Assembly: GCF_000472505.1 (NCBI RefSeq)
Contig: NZ_AWZR01000005.1
Location: 186,001-250,000 of the forward strand
Origin: Luteimonas sp. J29
Lineage (GTDB): Bacteria; Pseudomonadota; Gammaproteobacteria; Xanthomonadales; Xanthomonadaceae
DNA: 64,000 nucleotides
Reading direction: 5' to 3'
Under the pieces are notes generated by a model. That model saw nothing but the letters and a program-made list of their open reading frames with translations. It searched no databases and had not been told where the DNA came from. The position numbers and the translations under genes are program-made. Within the stretch, counting starts at the first letter, position 1; each line of letters begins with the position of its first letter. Below are positions 17,847 through 26,498 of the stretch, piece after piece.

Positions 17847-20714
17847 TCAGAACTTGTAGTTGAAGCGGGCGAACAGGGTACGGCCGTACAGGTCGTACTG
17901 GGTCGCGAACGCCGGGATGTTGCCGTAACGGGTGGCGACGCCCGTCGACACGGTCGGCGGCTCGTCGTTGAACACGTTGCGGATACCCACCAGCATCGAC
18001 CACTTCGGCTGGTTGTAACGCAGCGAGACCGAGTGGTACAGGCGCTCCTCGGCCCAGATGTCGCGCTGGGCGCCCTCGAAGCCCTGGTAGGTGAACGTCG
18101 GGTCGAGATCGAAGTTGCTGGTCTCGCCCACGTAGTCCATGAACCAGGTGTAGGTGAAGTCGCCACGGGTCAGGCCGGCACGCAGGTTGCCCACGAGTTC
18201 CGGGTAACCGATGTAGCCGGTCAGGTCGTCGCGGGTCTGGCCGCTCTCCTCCGCGCTGTCGAACAGCAGGTAGAAGTTCTCGGTCGTGTAGGTGAACGAC
18301 GCCTCGACCTCCAGCTTGCCCCACGCGAAGTCGTTGTCGTAGCGGGCCAGCAGGTCGTAACCGCGGGTCTTCTGCTTGTTGATGTTGATGTAGGTCGCGA
18401 AGACGTCCGTGATCATGTGCGCCTGCGGACCGGTCGCCGGGTTGCGGATCAGGTTGTTGCAGAACGCGTTGGGGAACGTCGGCGAGCCGTAGCAGCCCTG
18501 GACGATGTTGGCCGCGCTCAGGGTGCTGATCTGGTCGCGGACGTCGTACTCGAAGTAGTCGAGGGCGACGCTGAGCGGGGCGAAGGTCGGCGTCCAGACG
18601 ATGCCCGCGGTGCGCGCGGTCGAGCGCTCAGGGGTCAGGAAGCCGGCGCCGCCGCCCTGGAAGATCTCGGCCGACGAGCTGCCGGCGGCGGTGTAGTCCT
18701 CGGGGATGCCGACCGCGGCGCAGTTGGTACGGAGATAGTCGTTGCTCGACTCACCCCACCGGATGCACGGGTCGATCTGGCTCTGGGCCAGGAAGCCCGA
18801 CAGGTTGCCCAGGTACAGCTCGTACAGGCCCGGGGCGCGGTACGAGGTGCCCTTGGTGGCGCGCAGGCGCACCGACGGGACGATCTGCCAGCTCAGGCCG
18901 GTCTTCCACACCTTGTCCGATTCGCCGACGGAGTCGTAGTCGAACCAGCGGCCCGACACGTTCCACATCAGCGACTCGAAGCCCGGGACGCCCTTCAGCA
19001 GCGGCACTTCGAGCTCGGCGAAGATCTCCTTCACCTTGTCGTCGCCCTTGGTCACCTGGGCGCTGCTCTGGCCCCACAAGTCGCCCGACAGCTCCATCTC
19101 GCTGGGCTGGTCGTGGATACTGAAGTCGCGGTACTCGACGCCGATCGCGGCGCCGACGGCGCCGGCCGGCAGGTTGAACAGCTCGCCGGTCACGACCGCG
19201 TTGAACACCAGCTGGTCGTACACGGTGTTGCCGGTGTGCCACTTGCCCACGGCCGCCACCAGGTCGTCCATGCACTCGCCGCTCAGGATGCACGGCTGGA
19301 AGTAGTCGATCCGGGCCTCGCCGCTGTTGGCGCGGGTCAGGTCGCCGGTGAGGGCGGTGGAGATGGCACCCACGCTGTAGTCACCGTCCGAGCGCGAGTA
19401 CGACAGGTCGGCCTGCCACGCCCAGGTGTCGGTGAAGCTGAACAGGCCGTCGAGGCCGGTGTTCACGTAGATGTAGTCGACCTCGATGCTCTGGTCGGAG
19501 GGGTACGGCATGATCGGCGTCGCATAGCCGGACGGCACCGGGCCTTCCACGGTCGGGAAGAACTGGCGCATGCGGTGGGTGTCGGTCGTGCGGCGGTTGA
19601 GCAGCAGTTCCGTATCCCAGTTCACGTTGCCGAAGCTGAAGCTGGAGCTGGCGAAGATGTTGTAGCGCTCCTGCTTGTCGATCAGCTGCACGTCGTCCCA
19701 CAGCTCGCTCTGCAGCACCTGCATGTGGCCGGCGCGCGGCGAGTTGGCGTAGTTCGTCACGATGTTCGGGACGTAGCCCGGCAGCGTGGTGCCGATGGTC
19801 GAGCCGTCGCGCGACGGCACGTAGCGCACGCCCGTGAAGTAGTCGTCGAAGCCGTTGATGATGCCGTTGTTGGTGCAGCCTTCCAGGCGGGTGCCGGCGT
19901 TGATCGAGCGGTCTTCGCGGTCGATGCGGTTGCCGTTCTGGTCCCACACCAGGTCTTCGGCGCAGCGCAGGAAGCGGCGGTCGCCGAAGCGCAGCGGTTC
20001 GTGCAGGTAGTACTCACCGGCGACGACGATGCTGCCGTTGTCGAAGTTCCAGCCGTTGGCGCCCGAGATGCTCCACACCTCGCCGCCGCCGGCGAACGGG
20101 ACGCGCATGCTGGCGGTGATTTCCGGCGCGTCGATGTTCTTGCGGGTGATCAGGTTGACCACGCCGGCGACAGCGTCCGAGCCGTAGATGGACGAGGAGC
20201 CGTCCTTCACGATCTCGACGCGCTGCAGGATCGAGGAGGGGACCACGTTGAGGTCGAACGCGCCGACTTGGCCGCGGGTACCGGCCGGACCCGGGCGGTG
20301 GCCGTTCAGCAGCACCAGCGAGCGGTTGGCGCCGAGGCCGCGCAGGTCGACCGACTGGGTGCCGGTGCCGCCCTCGACGACGAAGCCGGCGAACTGGTGG
20401 CTGATCTGGGTCGAGCCGGCCGCGACGCTGGACTTCTGGAGGAATTCGGCGGTGTCGACCTGGCCGACGGCGACGTTGGTGTCGGCGGTGATCACCTGCA
20501 CGGGCGAGGTGGTGTCGTACTCGACACGGCGCAGCAGCGAGCCGGTGACCGTGATCCTCTCCAGCTCGGTCGCGCGGGCATTGGTCTGGGCGGTGGCTTC
20601 CTCGGACTCGTCCGTTTCCTGGGCCATGGCCGCCGGGCCGTAGAGGCATGCTGCAACTGCTACGAACAGCGGCAACTTCTTGAAAATACTGCGCTTGCTG
20701 TTGATTTCACGCAT
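17847..20714 (-). CDS. TonB-dependent outer-membrane receptor
   Basis: The protein has 955 aa. The signal peptide runs MREINSKRSIFKKLPLFVAV to about AMA at residue 32. A plug domain follows: ERITVTGSLLRRVEYDTTSP, DTAEFLQKSSVAAGS, SVDLRGLGANRSLVLLNGHR and VEIVKDGSSSIYGSDAVAGV. The rest is a 22-strand-type barrel ending in the aromatic terminus GRTLFARFNYKF. This plug style is common among the many TonB receptors of Xanthomonads. The ligand is unknown; the neighbouring exported S9 peptidase, divided from it by about 400 bp but co-directional, hints at peptide uptake. The ATG at 20714 is preferred because residues upstream of it do not look like a signal peptide. Confidence 0.95.
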   Translation of the reverse strand: MREINSKRSIFKKLPLFVAVAACLYGPAAMAQETDESEEATAQTNARATELERITVTGSLLRRVEYDTTSPVQVITADTNVAVGQVDTAEFLQKSSVAAGSTQISHQFAGFVVEGGTGTQSVDLRGLGANRSLVLLNGHRPGPAGTRGQVGAFDLNVVPSSILQRVEIVKDGSSSIYGSDAVAGVVNLITRKNIDAPEITASMRVPFAGGGEVWSISGANGWNFDNGSIVVAGEYYLHEPLRFGDRRFLRCAEDLVWDQNGNRIDREDRSINAGTRLEGCTNNGIINGFDDYFTGVRYVPSRDGSTIGTTLPGYVPNIVTNYANSPRAGHMQVLQSELWDDVQLIDKQERYNIFASSSFSFGNVNWDTELLLNRRTTDTHRMRQFFPTVEGPVPSGYATPIMPYPSDQSIEVDYIYVNTGLDGLFSFTDTWAWQADLSYSRSDGDYSVGAISTALTGDLTRANSGEARIDYFQPCILSGECMDDLVAAVGKWHTGNTVYDQLVFNAVVTGELFNLPAGAVGAAIGVEYRDFSIHDQPSEMELSGDLWGQSSAQVTKGDDKVKEIFAELEVPLLKGVPGFESLMWNVSGRWFDYDSVGESDKVWKTGLSWQIVPSVRLRATKGTSYRAPGLYELYLGNLSGFLAQSQIDPCIRWGESSNDYLRTNCAAVGIPEDYTAAGSSSAEIFQGGGAGFLTPERSTARTAGIVWTPTFAPLSVALDYFEYDVRDQISTLSAANIVQGCYGSPTFPNAFCNNLIRNPATGPQAHMITDVFATYININKQKTRGYDLLARYDNDFAWGKLEVEASFTYTTENFYLLFDSAEESGQTRDDLTGYIGYPELVGNLRAGLTRGDFTYTWFMDYVGETSNFDLDPTFTYQGFEGAQRDIWAEERLYHSVSLRYNQPKWSMLVGIRNVFNDEPPTVSTGVATRYGNIPAFATQYDLYGRTLFARFNYKF

Positions 20715-20772
20715 TTGGATGGAACCCCGTGGAGTTGAACGGACGAACACGTTGTTACGTCCCCGTTAACCG

Positions 20773-20802
20773 AGTATATGTCTTGACGCCCGGTTCACGC
20801 AA
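20773..20802 (-). promoter_or_regulatory. promoter of the TonB receptor gene
   Basis: On the minus strand TTGCGT (20797-20802) and TATACT (20773-20778) are separated by 18 bp, in an AT-rich pocket that includes AATATTGCGTG. The leader to the ATG would be about 50 nt. It is the best sigma-70-like pair in the window. Confidence 0.65.
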
Positions 20803-20988
20803 TATTTACTTACTCGGCGAACCAACCGGGCAAACCGGCGGTCCAACCACCGTCTGTTCGTGTCTCGATGACGGGCATTGCCGGCCTCGCGGACCGCTGT
20901 TTCCGCCAGCTGCCGGCGGTCGGCCGGAGCCGTGCGCGGCGACGTGCCGGGGGCTGAGTGACCCTGCGTTCCTGCGATACGGTTGCAT

Positions 20989-21007
20989 CTGGAACAGGCT
21001 GTTCCAG
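20989..21007. promoter_or_regulatory. 19-bp perfect palindrome, possible operator
   Basis: CTGGAACAG-G-CTGTTCCAG: two 9-bp arms around one central base. It lies about 190 bp upstream of the receptor promoter and 45 bp beyond the S9 terminator. It could be a repressor site, but no regulator gene is nearby. It may equally be chance or a hairpin. Confidence 0.3.
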
Positions 21008-21052
21008 TGGCAGGACCGGGGGATGGCCGGCGGCGGGTGCCGTGGCGGGGAC

Positions 21053-21088
21053 AAAACGCGAAGGGCCCCGGTCATTCCGGGGCCCTTC
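21053..21088 (-). terminator. terminator of the S9 peptidase gene
   Basis: On the minus strand GAAGGGCCCCGG-AATGA-CCGGGGCCCTTC is a perfect 12-bp stem, followed by GCGTTTTGT. It starts 23 bp after the stop codon at 21112. The T-tract is short and offset by 3 bases, but stem strength is very high. Confidence 0.8.
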
Positions 21089-21111
21089 CACTGTCTCCCT
21101 GCCGTGCGTGC

Positions 21112-23139
21112 TTACAGGCCGCCCGGGCCGCAGTCCTTGCGCAGGAACTCTTCGATCAGCCCCAGCGTCTTCTCCTGGTGGCGCGGATACCACGGCATGC
21201 TGTGCGGCATGTCGGGGATCAGCTCGAAGCGGGCCGGCACCTTGTCCTTGATCGCCGCGTAGAAGCCGCTGGCATGCTGCGACGGCGTGCGCACGTCGCG
21301 GTCGCCCACGAACAGCAGCACCGGGATGTTGGCCTTGTCGGTGTTGCGCATCGGGTCCATGCCCTTCAGGGTCCGGCCCTGCAGGATGCGCTGCACGAAG
21401 TTGTCGCTCCACGCGCGGCCGATGCGGGCCAGGTCGGTCACCGGGGCGCCCGAGATGGCGCACTGGTACGGGCTGTCCGGGCGCACCGCCGCGGCGGCCG
21501 CGGCGAAACCGCCGTAGGAGTAGCCGAAGATCGCGATGCGGTCGGGATCGGCGATGCCCTCCTTGACCAGCCAGACCGCGCCGTCGTCCTTGTCGTCCTG
21601 CATCTTCTGGCCCCACTCGGCGTCGCCGGCGAGCCACAGCTTGCGGCCCAGGCCGGCGGAACCGCGGTACTGCGGACGCAACACGGCGTAGCCGCGCGAG
21701 GTCAGGAACGGCACCCAGCCCGACGCGTCCCAGCCGCCGTAGTCGCGCGCCCACGGGCCGCCGTGGGGGTGGATGATGGCCGGGAGCGGGCCGTCAGCCG
21801 GCTTCCAGCCGGCGGGCAGGTCGAGGATGGCGGGGATCTTCAGGCCATCGCGTGCCTCGTAGGTCACCCAACGCTGCTCGCCGATCGACGAGGGCTTGAT
21901 CCAGGGACGCTGGTTGCCCAGCTCGACCACCTGCTTGCGGTCGAGCAGCACGCCGTAGGTCGGCGGGTTCTGCGGGCCGCTGGCGGTGAACAGGACCCGC
22001 GAGAGGTCGTCGTTGTAGCCGGTGATGCCGACGTTCTGGCCGGGATAGGCCTGCTTCAGGGCGGCGTGGATCGCCGCCATCGTCGGCTCGATGTAGGTGG
22101 CCTCGCGCACGGGGCCGTCGACCACGAAGCCGAGCACCTTGTTGAAGTTGCTGGGCTGGGTACCGAGGATCAGGCTGGCGATCGAGAACTCCGGGTGGGC
22201 CAGCAGCGGCTCGTCGTCGAACTTGCGCGCGGCCGGGTCGTACATCCAGGCCTGGACCAGGTCGGAGAACAGGTCCGTCAGCACGTAGAACTTGTTGGTT
22301 TCCTCGTCGATGCCGACGATGTTGACCGCGTGCCGCTCGCTGACCTTGCGGGTGAGGTTGTCGTGCACTTCGAACTCGCCGCTGGCCGGGTTCTTGACCA
22401 GGACGCGCTGCTCGAAGTCGCCGCCCGAGATCGGCTCGATCTCGGTCCGGGTCAGGAGCGAGCCGTCGCGCGGGTTGAACAGGCCGGGGCTGGAACGGCC
22501 GCCACCGCGGAACAGCAGCGATGTCTCGCCCGTGCGCAGGTTGTACAGGTAGTAGTTCGCCGCCAGGGTGGCCGAGTTGAGCTGCTGGATGATGACGTTC
22601 TCGGGATCCAGCGGCAGCGTGTTGATCAGCGCGGCGGTGCCCTGGATCTCGAGGCAGCGCTGCATGTCCTCGGACACGCCCAGCCGGCGGGTGTTGTCGG
22701 CGAAGGCCTCGGAGAACTTCTTGTGCCCGGTATCGGCCAGGTAGGCCTTGGTCACGAAGGTCCTGGTGGCGCCGGTGCTGCGGCCCTCGCCGCAGCTGGC
22801 GAGCTGGCCCGTCCACTCCTGGCGACCGATCACCAGCATGCGGTCGGCCTTCATCGCCGAGGCGGCGATGAACTTCATGCGGTCGCCGGACGGGGTGATG
22901 ATCGGGCCGCGATCGAGGTTGTCCAGGTCCCAGGTGGCGACGCCGGTCTCCTTGTTGTCGGATCCGGGCATGGCCACGATGGCGACGATGGTCTTGCCGT
23001 CGGAGCTCATCGACGCGTAGTCGATGTTCGGCAGTCGCGCCAGCGCGTCGATGGGAATCGGTTCCACGGCCGGCGCGGCCGCCGGCAGCAGGCCAAGCGA
23101 CAGGGCTGCCGCCTGCAGGAATCTGGAAAGTCTCATCAT
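21112..23139 (-). CDS. exported S9 family (prolyl-oligopeptidase-like) peptidase
   Basis: The protein has 675 aa. The signal peptide is MMRLSRFLQAAALSLGLLPA, cleaved near APA at residue 24. A long beta-propeller-like N-terminal part follows, then an alpha/beta-hydrolase domain from about residue 420 with AIIHPHGGPWARDYGGWD. The nucleophile is in IAIFGYSYGGFAAAAAAVR (G-x-S-x-G), the acid in LFVGDRDVRTPSQHA and the His in PDMPHSMPWYPRHQEK. Such dipeptidyl/acylaminoacyl peptidases cut short peptides in the periplasm. It may supply peptides to the cell together with the adjacent TonB receptor; that link is inference from position only. Two ATGs in tandem open the gene. Confidence 0.93.
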   Translation of the reverse strand: MMRLSRFLQAAALSLGLLPAAAPAVEPIPIDALARLPNIDYASMSSDGKTIVAIVAMPGSDNKETGVATWDLDNLDRGPIITPSGDRMKFIAASAMKADRMLVIGRQEWTGQLASCGEGRSTGATRTFVTKAYLADTGHKKFSEAFADNTRRLGVSEDMQRCLEIQGTAALINTLPLDPENVIIQQLNSATLAANYYLYNLRTGETSLLFRGGGRSSPGLFNPRDGSLLTRTEIEPISGGDFEQRVLVKNPASGEFEVHDNLTRKVSERHAVNIVGIDEETNKFYVLTDLFSDLVQAWMYDPAARKFDDEPLLAHPEFSIASLILGTQPSNFNKVLGFVVDGPVREATYIEPTMAAIHAALKQAYPGQNVGITGYNDDLSRVLFTASGPQNPPTYGVLLDRKQVVELGNQRPWIKPSSIGEQRWVTYEARDGLKIPAILDLPAGWKPADGPLPAIIHPHGGPWARDYGGWDASGWVPFLTSRGYAVLRPQYRGSAGLGRKLWLAGDAEWGQKMQDDKDDGAVWLVKEGIADPDRIAIFGYSYGGFAAAAAAVRPDSPYQCAISGAPVTDLARIGRAWSDNFVQRILQGRTLKGMDPMRNTDKANIPVLLFVGDRDVRTPSQHASGFYAAIKDKVPARFELIPDMPHSMPWYPRHQEKTLGLIEEFLRKDCGPGGL

Positions 23140-23375
23140 GCCCCCGGAATCATGGATCAGGATCGTAGGAAACGCGCCGGCTCCGTGGCCGGGCGACGGC
23201 GACGCCCCCGCTGGCTGGCGGACGCGCCGGTGCAGATCATAGCGTTTGCGACCCTCCAGGCGGCAATCGACGCCGGTCCGGGCGCGTGAAGACGCGTCGC
23301 CACAGGCGCGGGCAGGATCGCGGAGAAGCGGGCGCGCTAGACTGGAGCGCCCCCGCAACCGGTTCCAATCCCCGC

Positions 23376-24224
23376 ATGGCCATCCACGCGCACGCGGTGC
23401 AAGGCGGACTCAAGCCGCTGCCGGACATCCGCAACATCATCGCCGTCGGCTCGGGCAAGGGCGGCGTCGGCAAGTCGACCACCGCCGTGAATCTCGCCCT
23501 GGCGCTTGCCGCGGACGGCGCGCGGGTGGGCGTGCTCGACGCCGACGTGTACGGGCCGAGCATCCCGACCATGCTCGGGCTGTCCGGGCGCCCCGACAGT
23601 CCCGACGGCAAGACGATCGAGCCGATGCGCGCGCACGGGATCGAGGCGATGTCGATCGGGCTGCTGGTGGACCAGGACACGCCGATGATCTGGCGTGGGC
23701 CGATGGCGACGTCGGCCCTGACCCAGCTGCTGGGCGACACCCGCTGGGGCGGCGGCGAGGGCCTGGACGTCCTCGTCGTGGACCTGCCGCCCGGCACCGG
23801 AGACATCCAGCTCACCCTGGCGCAGAAGATCCCGGTCGCCGGCGCGGTAGTCGTGACCACGCCCCAGGACGTGGCCACGCTGGACGCGCGCAAGGCGCTG
23901 CGGATGTTCGAGAAGGTGGGCGTGGCGGTCTTGGGACTGGTGGAGAACATGGCCCAGCACGTGTGTTCCAACTGCGGGCACGTCGAGCACCTGTTCGGGC
24001 AGGGCGGCGGGGAACGGATGGCGGCGCAGTACGGGGTGCCCCTGCTGGGCTCGCTGCCGCTGGAGATCGGGATCCGCGAGCAGGGCGACGCCGGGGTGCC
24101 GATCGTGGCCGCGGCGCCGGAGTCGGCGGTCGCCCGGGCCTACCGCGACACTGCGCGCCGGCTGCTGGAGGAGCTGGACAGGCGTCCGCGCGCGCCGCGG
24201 GGCATCTCCGCCTCGCTGGTCTGA
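23376..24224 (+). CDS. apbC: iron-sulfur cluster carrier protein ApbC/Mrp
   Basis: A ParA/MinD-type ATPase that binds and delivers 4Fe-4S clusters. The protein has 282 aa. The deviant Walker A motif is IIAVGSGKGGVGKSTTAVNL, then GVLDADVYGPSIPTMLG, MIWRGPMATSALTQLL and VVDLPPGTGDIQLTLAQ. The cluster-ligating C-x2-C is in HVCSNCGH. The N-terminal DUF59 domain of longer Mrp proteins is missing, so this is the short form. The ATG at 23376 is chosen because the 30 residues upstream look non-coding. It diverges from the S9 peptidase gene. In Xanthomonads apbC and dcd are often adjacent, as here. Confidence 0.95.
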   Translation: MAIHAHAVQGGLKPLPDIRNIIAVGSGKGGVGKSTTAVNLALALAADGARVGVLDADVYGPSIPTMLGLSGRPDSPDGKTIEPMRAHGIEAMSIGLLVDQDTPMIWRGPMATSALTQLLGDTRWGGGEGLDVLVVDLPPGTGDIQLTLAQKIPVAGAVVVTTPQDVATLDARKALRMFEKVGVAVLGLVENMAQHVCSNCGHVEHLFGQGGGERMAAQYGVPLLGSLPLEIGIREQGDAGVPIVAAAPESAVARAYRDTARRLLEELDRRPRAPRGISASLV

Positions 24225-24255
24225 CGCCAGCCCCTGCGCCGCGCCGGCCCCGCGG

Positions 24256-24284
24256 TTCCGGCCGGCGGTGGCGCCCCCTACAAT
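24256..24284 (+). promoter_or_regulatory. candidate dcd promoter
   Basis: TACAAT (24279-24284) is a good -10 match. TTCCGG (24256-24261), 17 bp upstream, is a poor -35. It lies in the 96-bp gap between apbC and dcd; the leader would be about 30 nt, with AGGGA as ribosome binding site. Confidence 0.5.
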
Positions 24285-24320
24285 GCCGCGACTGGCCGCA
24301 CCGGCCGCAGGGAACACCGC

Positions 24321-24893
24321 ATGAGCATCAAGAGCGATCGCTGGATCCGGCGCATGGCCGAGCAGCACGGCATGATCGAACCGTACGAGCCCGGCCAGGT
24401 GAAGGAGGCCGAGGGCGGCCGCATCGTCAGCTACGGTACCTCCAGCTACGGCTACGACGTGCGCTGCTCGCGCGAGTTCAAGGTGTTCACCAACATCAAC
24501 TCGACGATCGTCGATCCGAAGCACTTCGACCCGAAGAGCTTCGTCGATATCGAGGCGGACGTGTGCATCATCCCGCCGAACTCGTTCGCGCTGGCGCGGA
24601 CGGTCGAGTATTTCCGCATCCCGCGCGACACCCTGGTGGTGTGCCTGGGCAAGAGCACCTACGCGCGCTGCGGGATCATCGTCAACGTGACCCCGCTCGA
24701 GCCGGAGTGGGAAGGCCACGTGACCCTGGAGTTCAGTAACACCACGCCGCTGCCGGCGCGCATCTACGCCAACGAGGGCGTGGCCCAGATGCTGTTCTTC
24801 CAGTCCGATCCGGACGACGTGTGCGAGGTCTCGTACAAGGACCGCGGGGGCAAGTACCAGGGCCAGACCGGGGTCACCCTGCCGCGCACCTGA
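24321..24893 (+). CDS. dcd: dCTP deaminase
   Basis: Deaminates dCTP to dUTP, the main source of dUMP for thymidylate in gram-negative bacteria. The protein has 190 aa, full length. Motifs are [40 protein letters not shown] with [15 protein letters not shown] (catalytic Glu in EPEWEG) and [12 protein letters not shown], ending in [13 protein letters not shown]. An AGGGA ribosome binding site lies 9 bp before the ATG. It converges on the pyroglutamate operon, whose last gene (pcp) ends 11 bp away on the other strand. Confidence 0.98.
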   Translation: MSIKSDRWIRRMAEQHGMIEPYEPGQVKEAEGGRIVSYGTSSYGYDVRCSREFKVFTNINSTIVDPKHFDPKSFVDIEADVCIIPPNSFALARTVEYFRIPRDTLVVCLGKSTYARCGIIVNVTPLEPEWEGHVTLEFSNTTPLPARIYANEGVAQMLFFQSDPDDVCEVSYKDRGGKYQGQTGVTLPRT

Positions 24894-24903
24894 GCCGGCG
24901 GCT

Positions 24904-25548
24904 TCAGTCGACCGCGCCGGCCGCGAGCGGCACGTCCACCGGCGTGCGCAGCGCCACCTCGATGCACAGCCCGAGCGCCCGTTCCAGCAGGGCCGGCGAG
25001 AACGGGCCATCGCCGTCCGCCGGCGGCACGTGCACGAATCCGCCGCGGATGCCGCCGCGGTTGCGGAGCTGGTGCATCAGGCCGTAGAAGACGTGGTTGC
25101 AGACGAAGGTGCCCGCGGTCTGCGAGACCTCGGCCGGGATGCCCTCGGCCTGCAGCGCGCGCAGCATGGACTTCAGCGGCAGGGTCGAGAAGTACGCGGC
25201 CGGGCCGCCGCGGACCACCGGCACGTCGACGGGCTGGCGGCCCGCGTTGTCGGGGATCCGTGCGTCGTCGACGTTGATCGCGACGCGTTCGAGCGACAGC
25301 GCCCTCCGGGTGGCCGCAAGCCCGGTGCACAGGACCAGGCGCGGCCGCACTTCGCGCATCGCGCGCCTGAGCGCATCGCGCGCCACGCCGAACTCGACCG
25401 GCAGCTCGCGCGCGACAAGGACGTGGCCGGCGATCTCCCGGCCGTCGAGCGCGCGCACCGCTTCCAGGCTGGGATTGCGCGGGGCGTCGCCGAACGGGCC
25501 GAAACCCGTCAGCAGGACCTTGCGCTTGGAATGGCGCTTCGCGTTCAC
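24904..25548 (-). CDS. pcp: pyroglutamyl-peptidase I (pyrrolidone-carboxylate peptidase)
   Basis: A cytosolic cysteine peptidase (C15) that removes N-terminal 5-oxoproline from peptides. The protein has 214 aa. The catalytic triad is visible: Glu in RALSLERVAINVDD, Cys in QTAGTFVCNHVFYGLMHQ, His in GGFVHVPPADGD. The start LLTGFGPFGDAPRNPS is typical. The GTG at 25548 overlaps the DUF979 stop (GTGA). It is the last gene of the pxp operon. The product, free 5-oxoproline, is the substrate of PxpABC encoded upstream, so gene order and chemistry agree. Confidence 0.96.
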   Translation of the reverse strand: MNAKRHSKRKVLLTGFGPFGDAPRNPSLEAVRALDGREIAGHVLVARELPVEFGVARDALRRAMREVRPRLVLCTGLAATRRALSLERVAINVDDARIPDNAGRQPVDVPVVRGGPAAYFSTLPLKSMLRALQAEGIPAEVSQTAGTFVCNHVFYGLMHQLRNRGGIRGGFVHVPPADGDGPFSPALLERALGLCIEVALRTPVDVPLAAGAVD

Positions 25549-26498
25549 CGGAACACGATGAAGTACATCAGCGCGATGTTGCAAGCCAGCAGCGGCAGCG
25601 CGGTGGCGACCTGCTGGCGGATCACCGCGTTGGGATCCTTCAGCTCCAGCAGCGCGGCGGGCACGAGGTTGAAGTTGGCGGCCATCGGCGTGAGCAGGGT
25701 CCCGCAGTAGCCGCTGAGCATGCCGATCGCCGCCAGCGAGGCGGGGTCGGCACCATGCCGCTGGACCAGCAGTGGCAGGCCGATGCCCGCGGTCAGCACC
25801 GGGAAGGCGGCGAAGGCGTTGCCCATGATGATGGTGAACAGGGCCATGCCGATCGCGTAGGCGGCGACCACCACGAAGCGGTTGTCGACCGGGATCGCCA
25901 TGCGCACGAGTCCGGCGACGGCGTCGCCCACGCCCGCCGCGGCGAACACGCTGCCCAGCGTGGCCAGCAGCAAAGGGAGCAGGGCGGCCCAGCCGACCGC
26001 ATCGATCAGGCGGCGCGACTGCTCGACCGCGCTCCACGGCGACTGGCGCGTGAGCCGGCAGGCGGCGATCGCCGCCACCACGCAGGCGATGCCGAGCGCG
26101 ACCAGGGTGGTGTGCTCGCGCCCGAGCAGGAAGCGTTCGCCGATGCGCAGGTCCTTGAGCACCACCGCGAACAGCACGCAGACCGCGGGGATGAGCAGGG
26201 CGGGCCAGAACAGTCGGTTGCCAAGCCGTCGCGCCTCCGCCTCGCGGTCGGCCGTCGAGGTTTCCTCGTAGCGCCCGCGCGCCAGGCCGCCGAAGCCGGC
26301 CAGGCAGGCGAGCAGCACCACGACCGCGCCGACCAGCGCCGGCGGCAGGCGGTCGGCGGCCAGGAACATCGCGCCCAGCAGGCCCCAGAACAGCGCGGTG
26401 GTGTGCCGCCGCGGATTGTGGCGGTCGCGCAGGCCGAGCGCCGCGACCGCGAGCAGGTAGGCGCCGGCGAGCCAGTAGACGAGGTCGAGCGTGATCAT
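25545..26498 (-). CDS. DUF979 membrane protein, probable 5-oxoproline transporter subunit
   Basis: The protein has 317 aa and about nine hydrophobic segments (for example LDLVYWLAGAYLLAVAALGL, LLPLLLATLGSVFAAAGV, FVVVAAYAIGMALFTIIMGN). The loop FAAFPVLTAGIGLPLLV and the segment MLSGYCGTLLTPMAANFNLV are typical of DUF979 (PF06166). DUF979 and DUF969 genes occur in pairs and often sit with pcp and pxpABC, which led to the idea that together they move 5-oxoproline or pyroglutamyl peptides across the inner membrane; direct proof is not known to me. The ATG overlaps the DUF969 stop (ATGA) and its stop overlaps the pcp start. Confidence 0.88.
   Translation of the reverse strand: MITLDLVYWLAGAYLLAVAALGLRDRHNPRRHTTALFWGLLGAMFLAADRLPPALVGAVVVLLACLAGFGGLARGRYEETSTADREAEARRLGNRLFWPALLIPAVCVLFAVVLKDLRIGERFLLGREHTTLVALGIACVVAAIAACRLTRQSPWSAVEQSRRLIDAVGWAALLPLLLATLGSVFAAAGVGDAVAGLVRMAIPVDNRFVVVAAYAIGMALFTIIMGNAFAAFPVLTAGIGLPLLVQRHGADPASLAAIGMLSGYCGTLLTPMAANFNLVPAALLELKDPNAVIRQQVATALPLLACNIALMYFIVFR

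Larger units (their letters stand above)
20715..21111. other. 397-bp intergenic region between receptor and S9 peptidase
   Basis: Holds, from left to right: a 5' leader and promoter for the receptor gene (box pair at 20773-20802, minus strand), an unassigned stretch of about 185 bp with no convincing reading frame, a 19-bp perfect palindrome at 20989-21007, and the terminator of the S9 peptidase gene (21053-21088). No RNA gene was recognised. Confidence 0.7.

Noticed and set aside
20715-20750. Earlier start for the TonB receptor
   Set aside because: The added 12 residues would precede a good signal peptide (MREINSKRSIF...) and overlap the probable leader.
23286-23375. Earlier ATG for apbC
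   Set aside because: The 30 extra residues have no similarity to Mrp/ApbC N-termini, and the ATG at 23376 starts a typical short ApbC.
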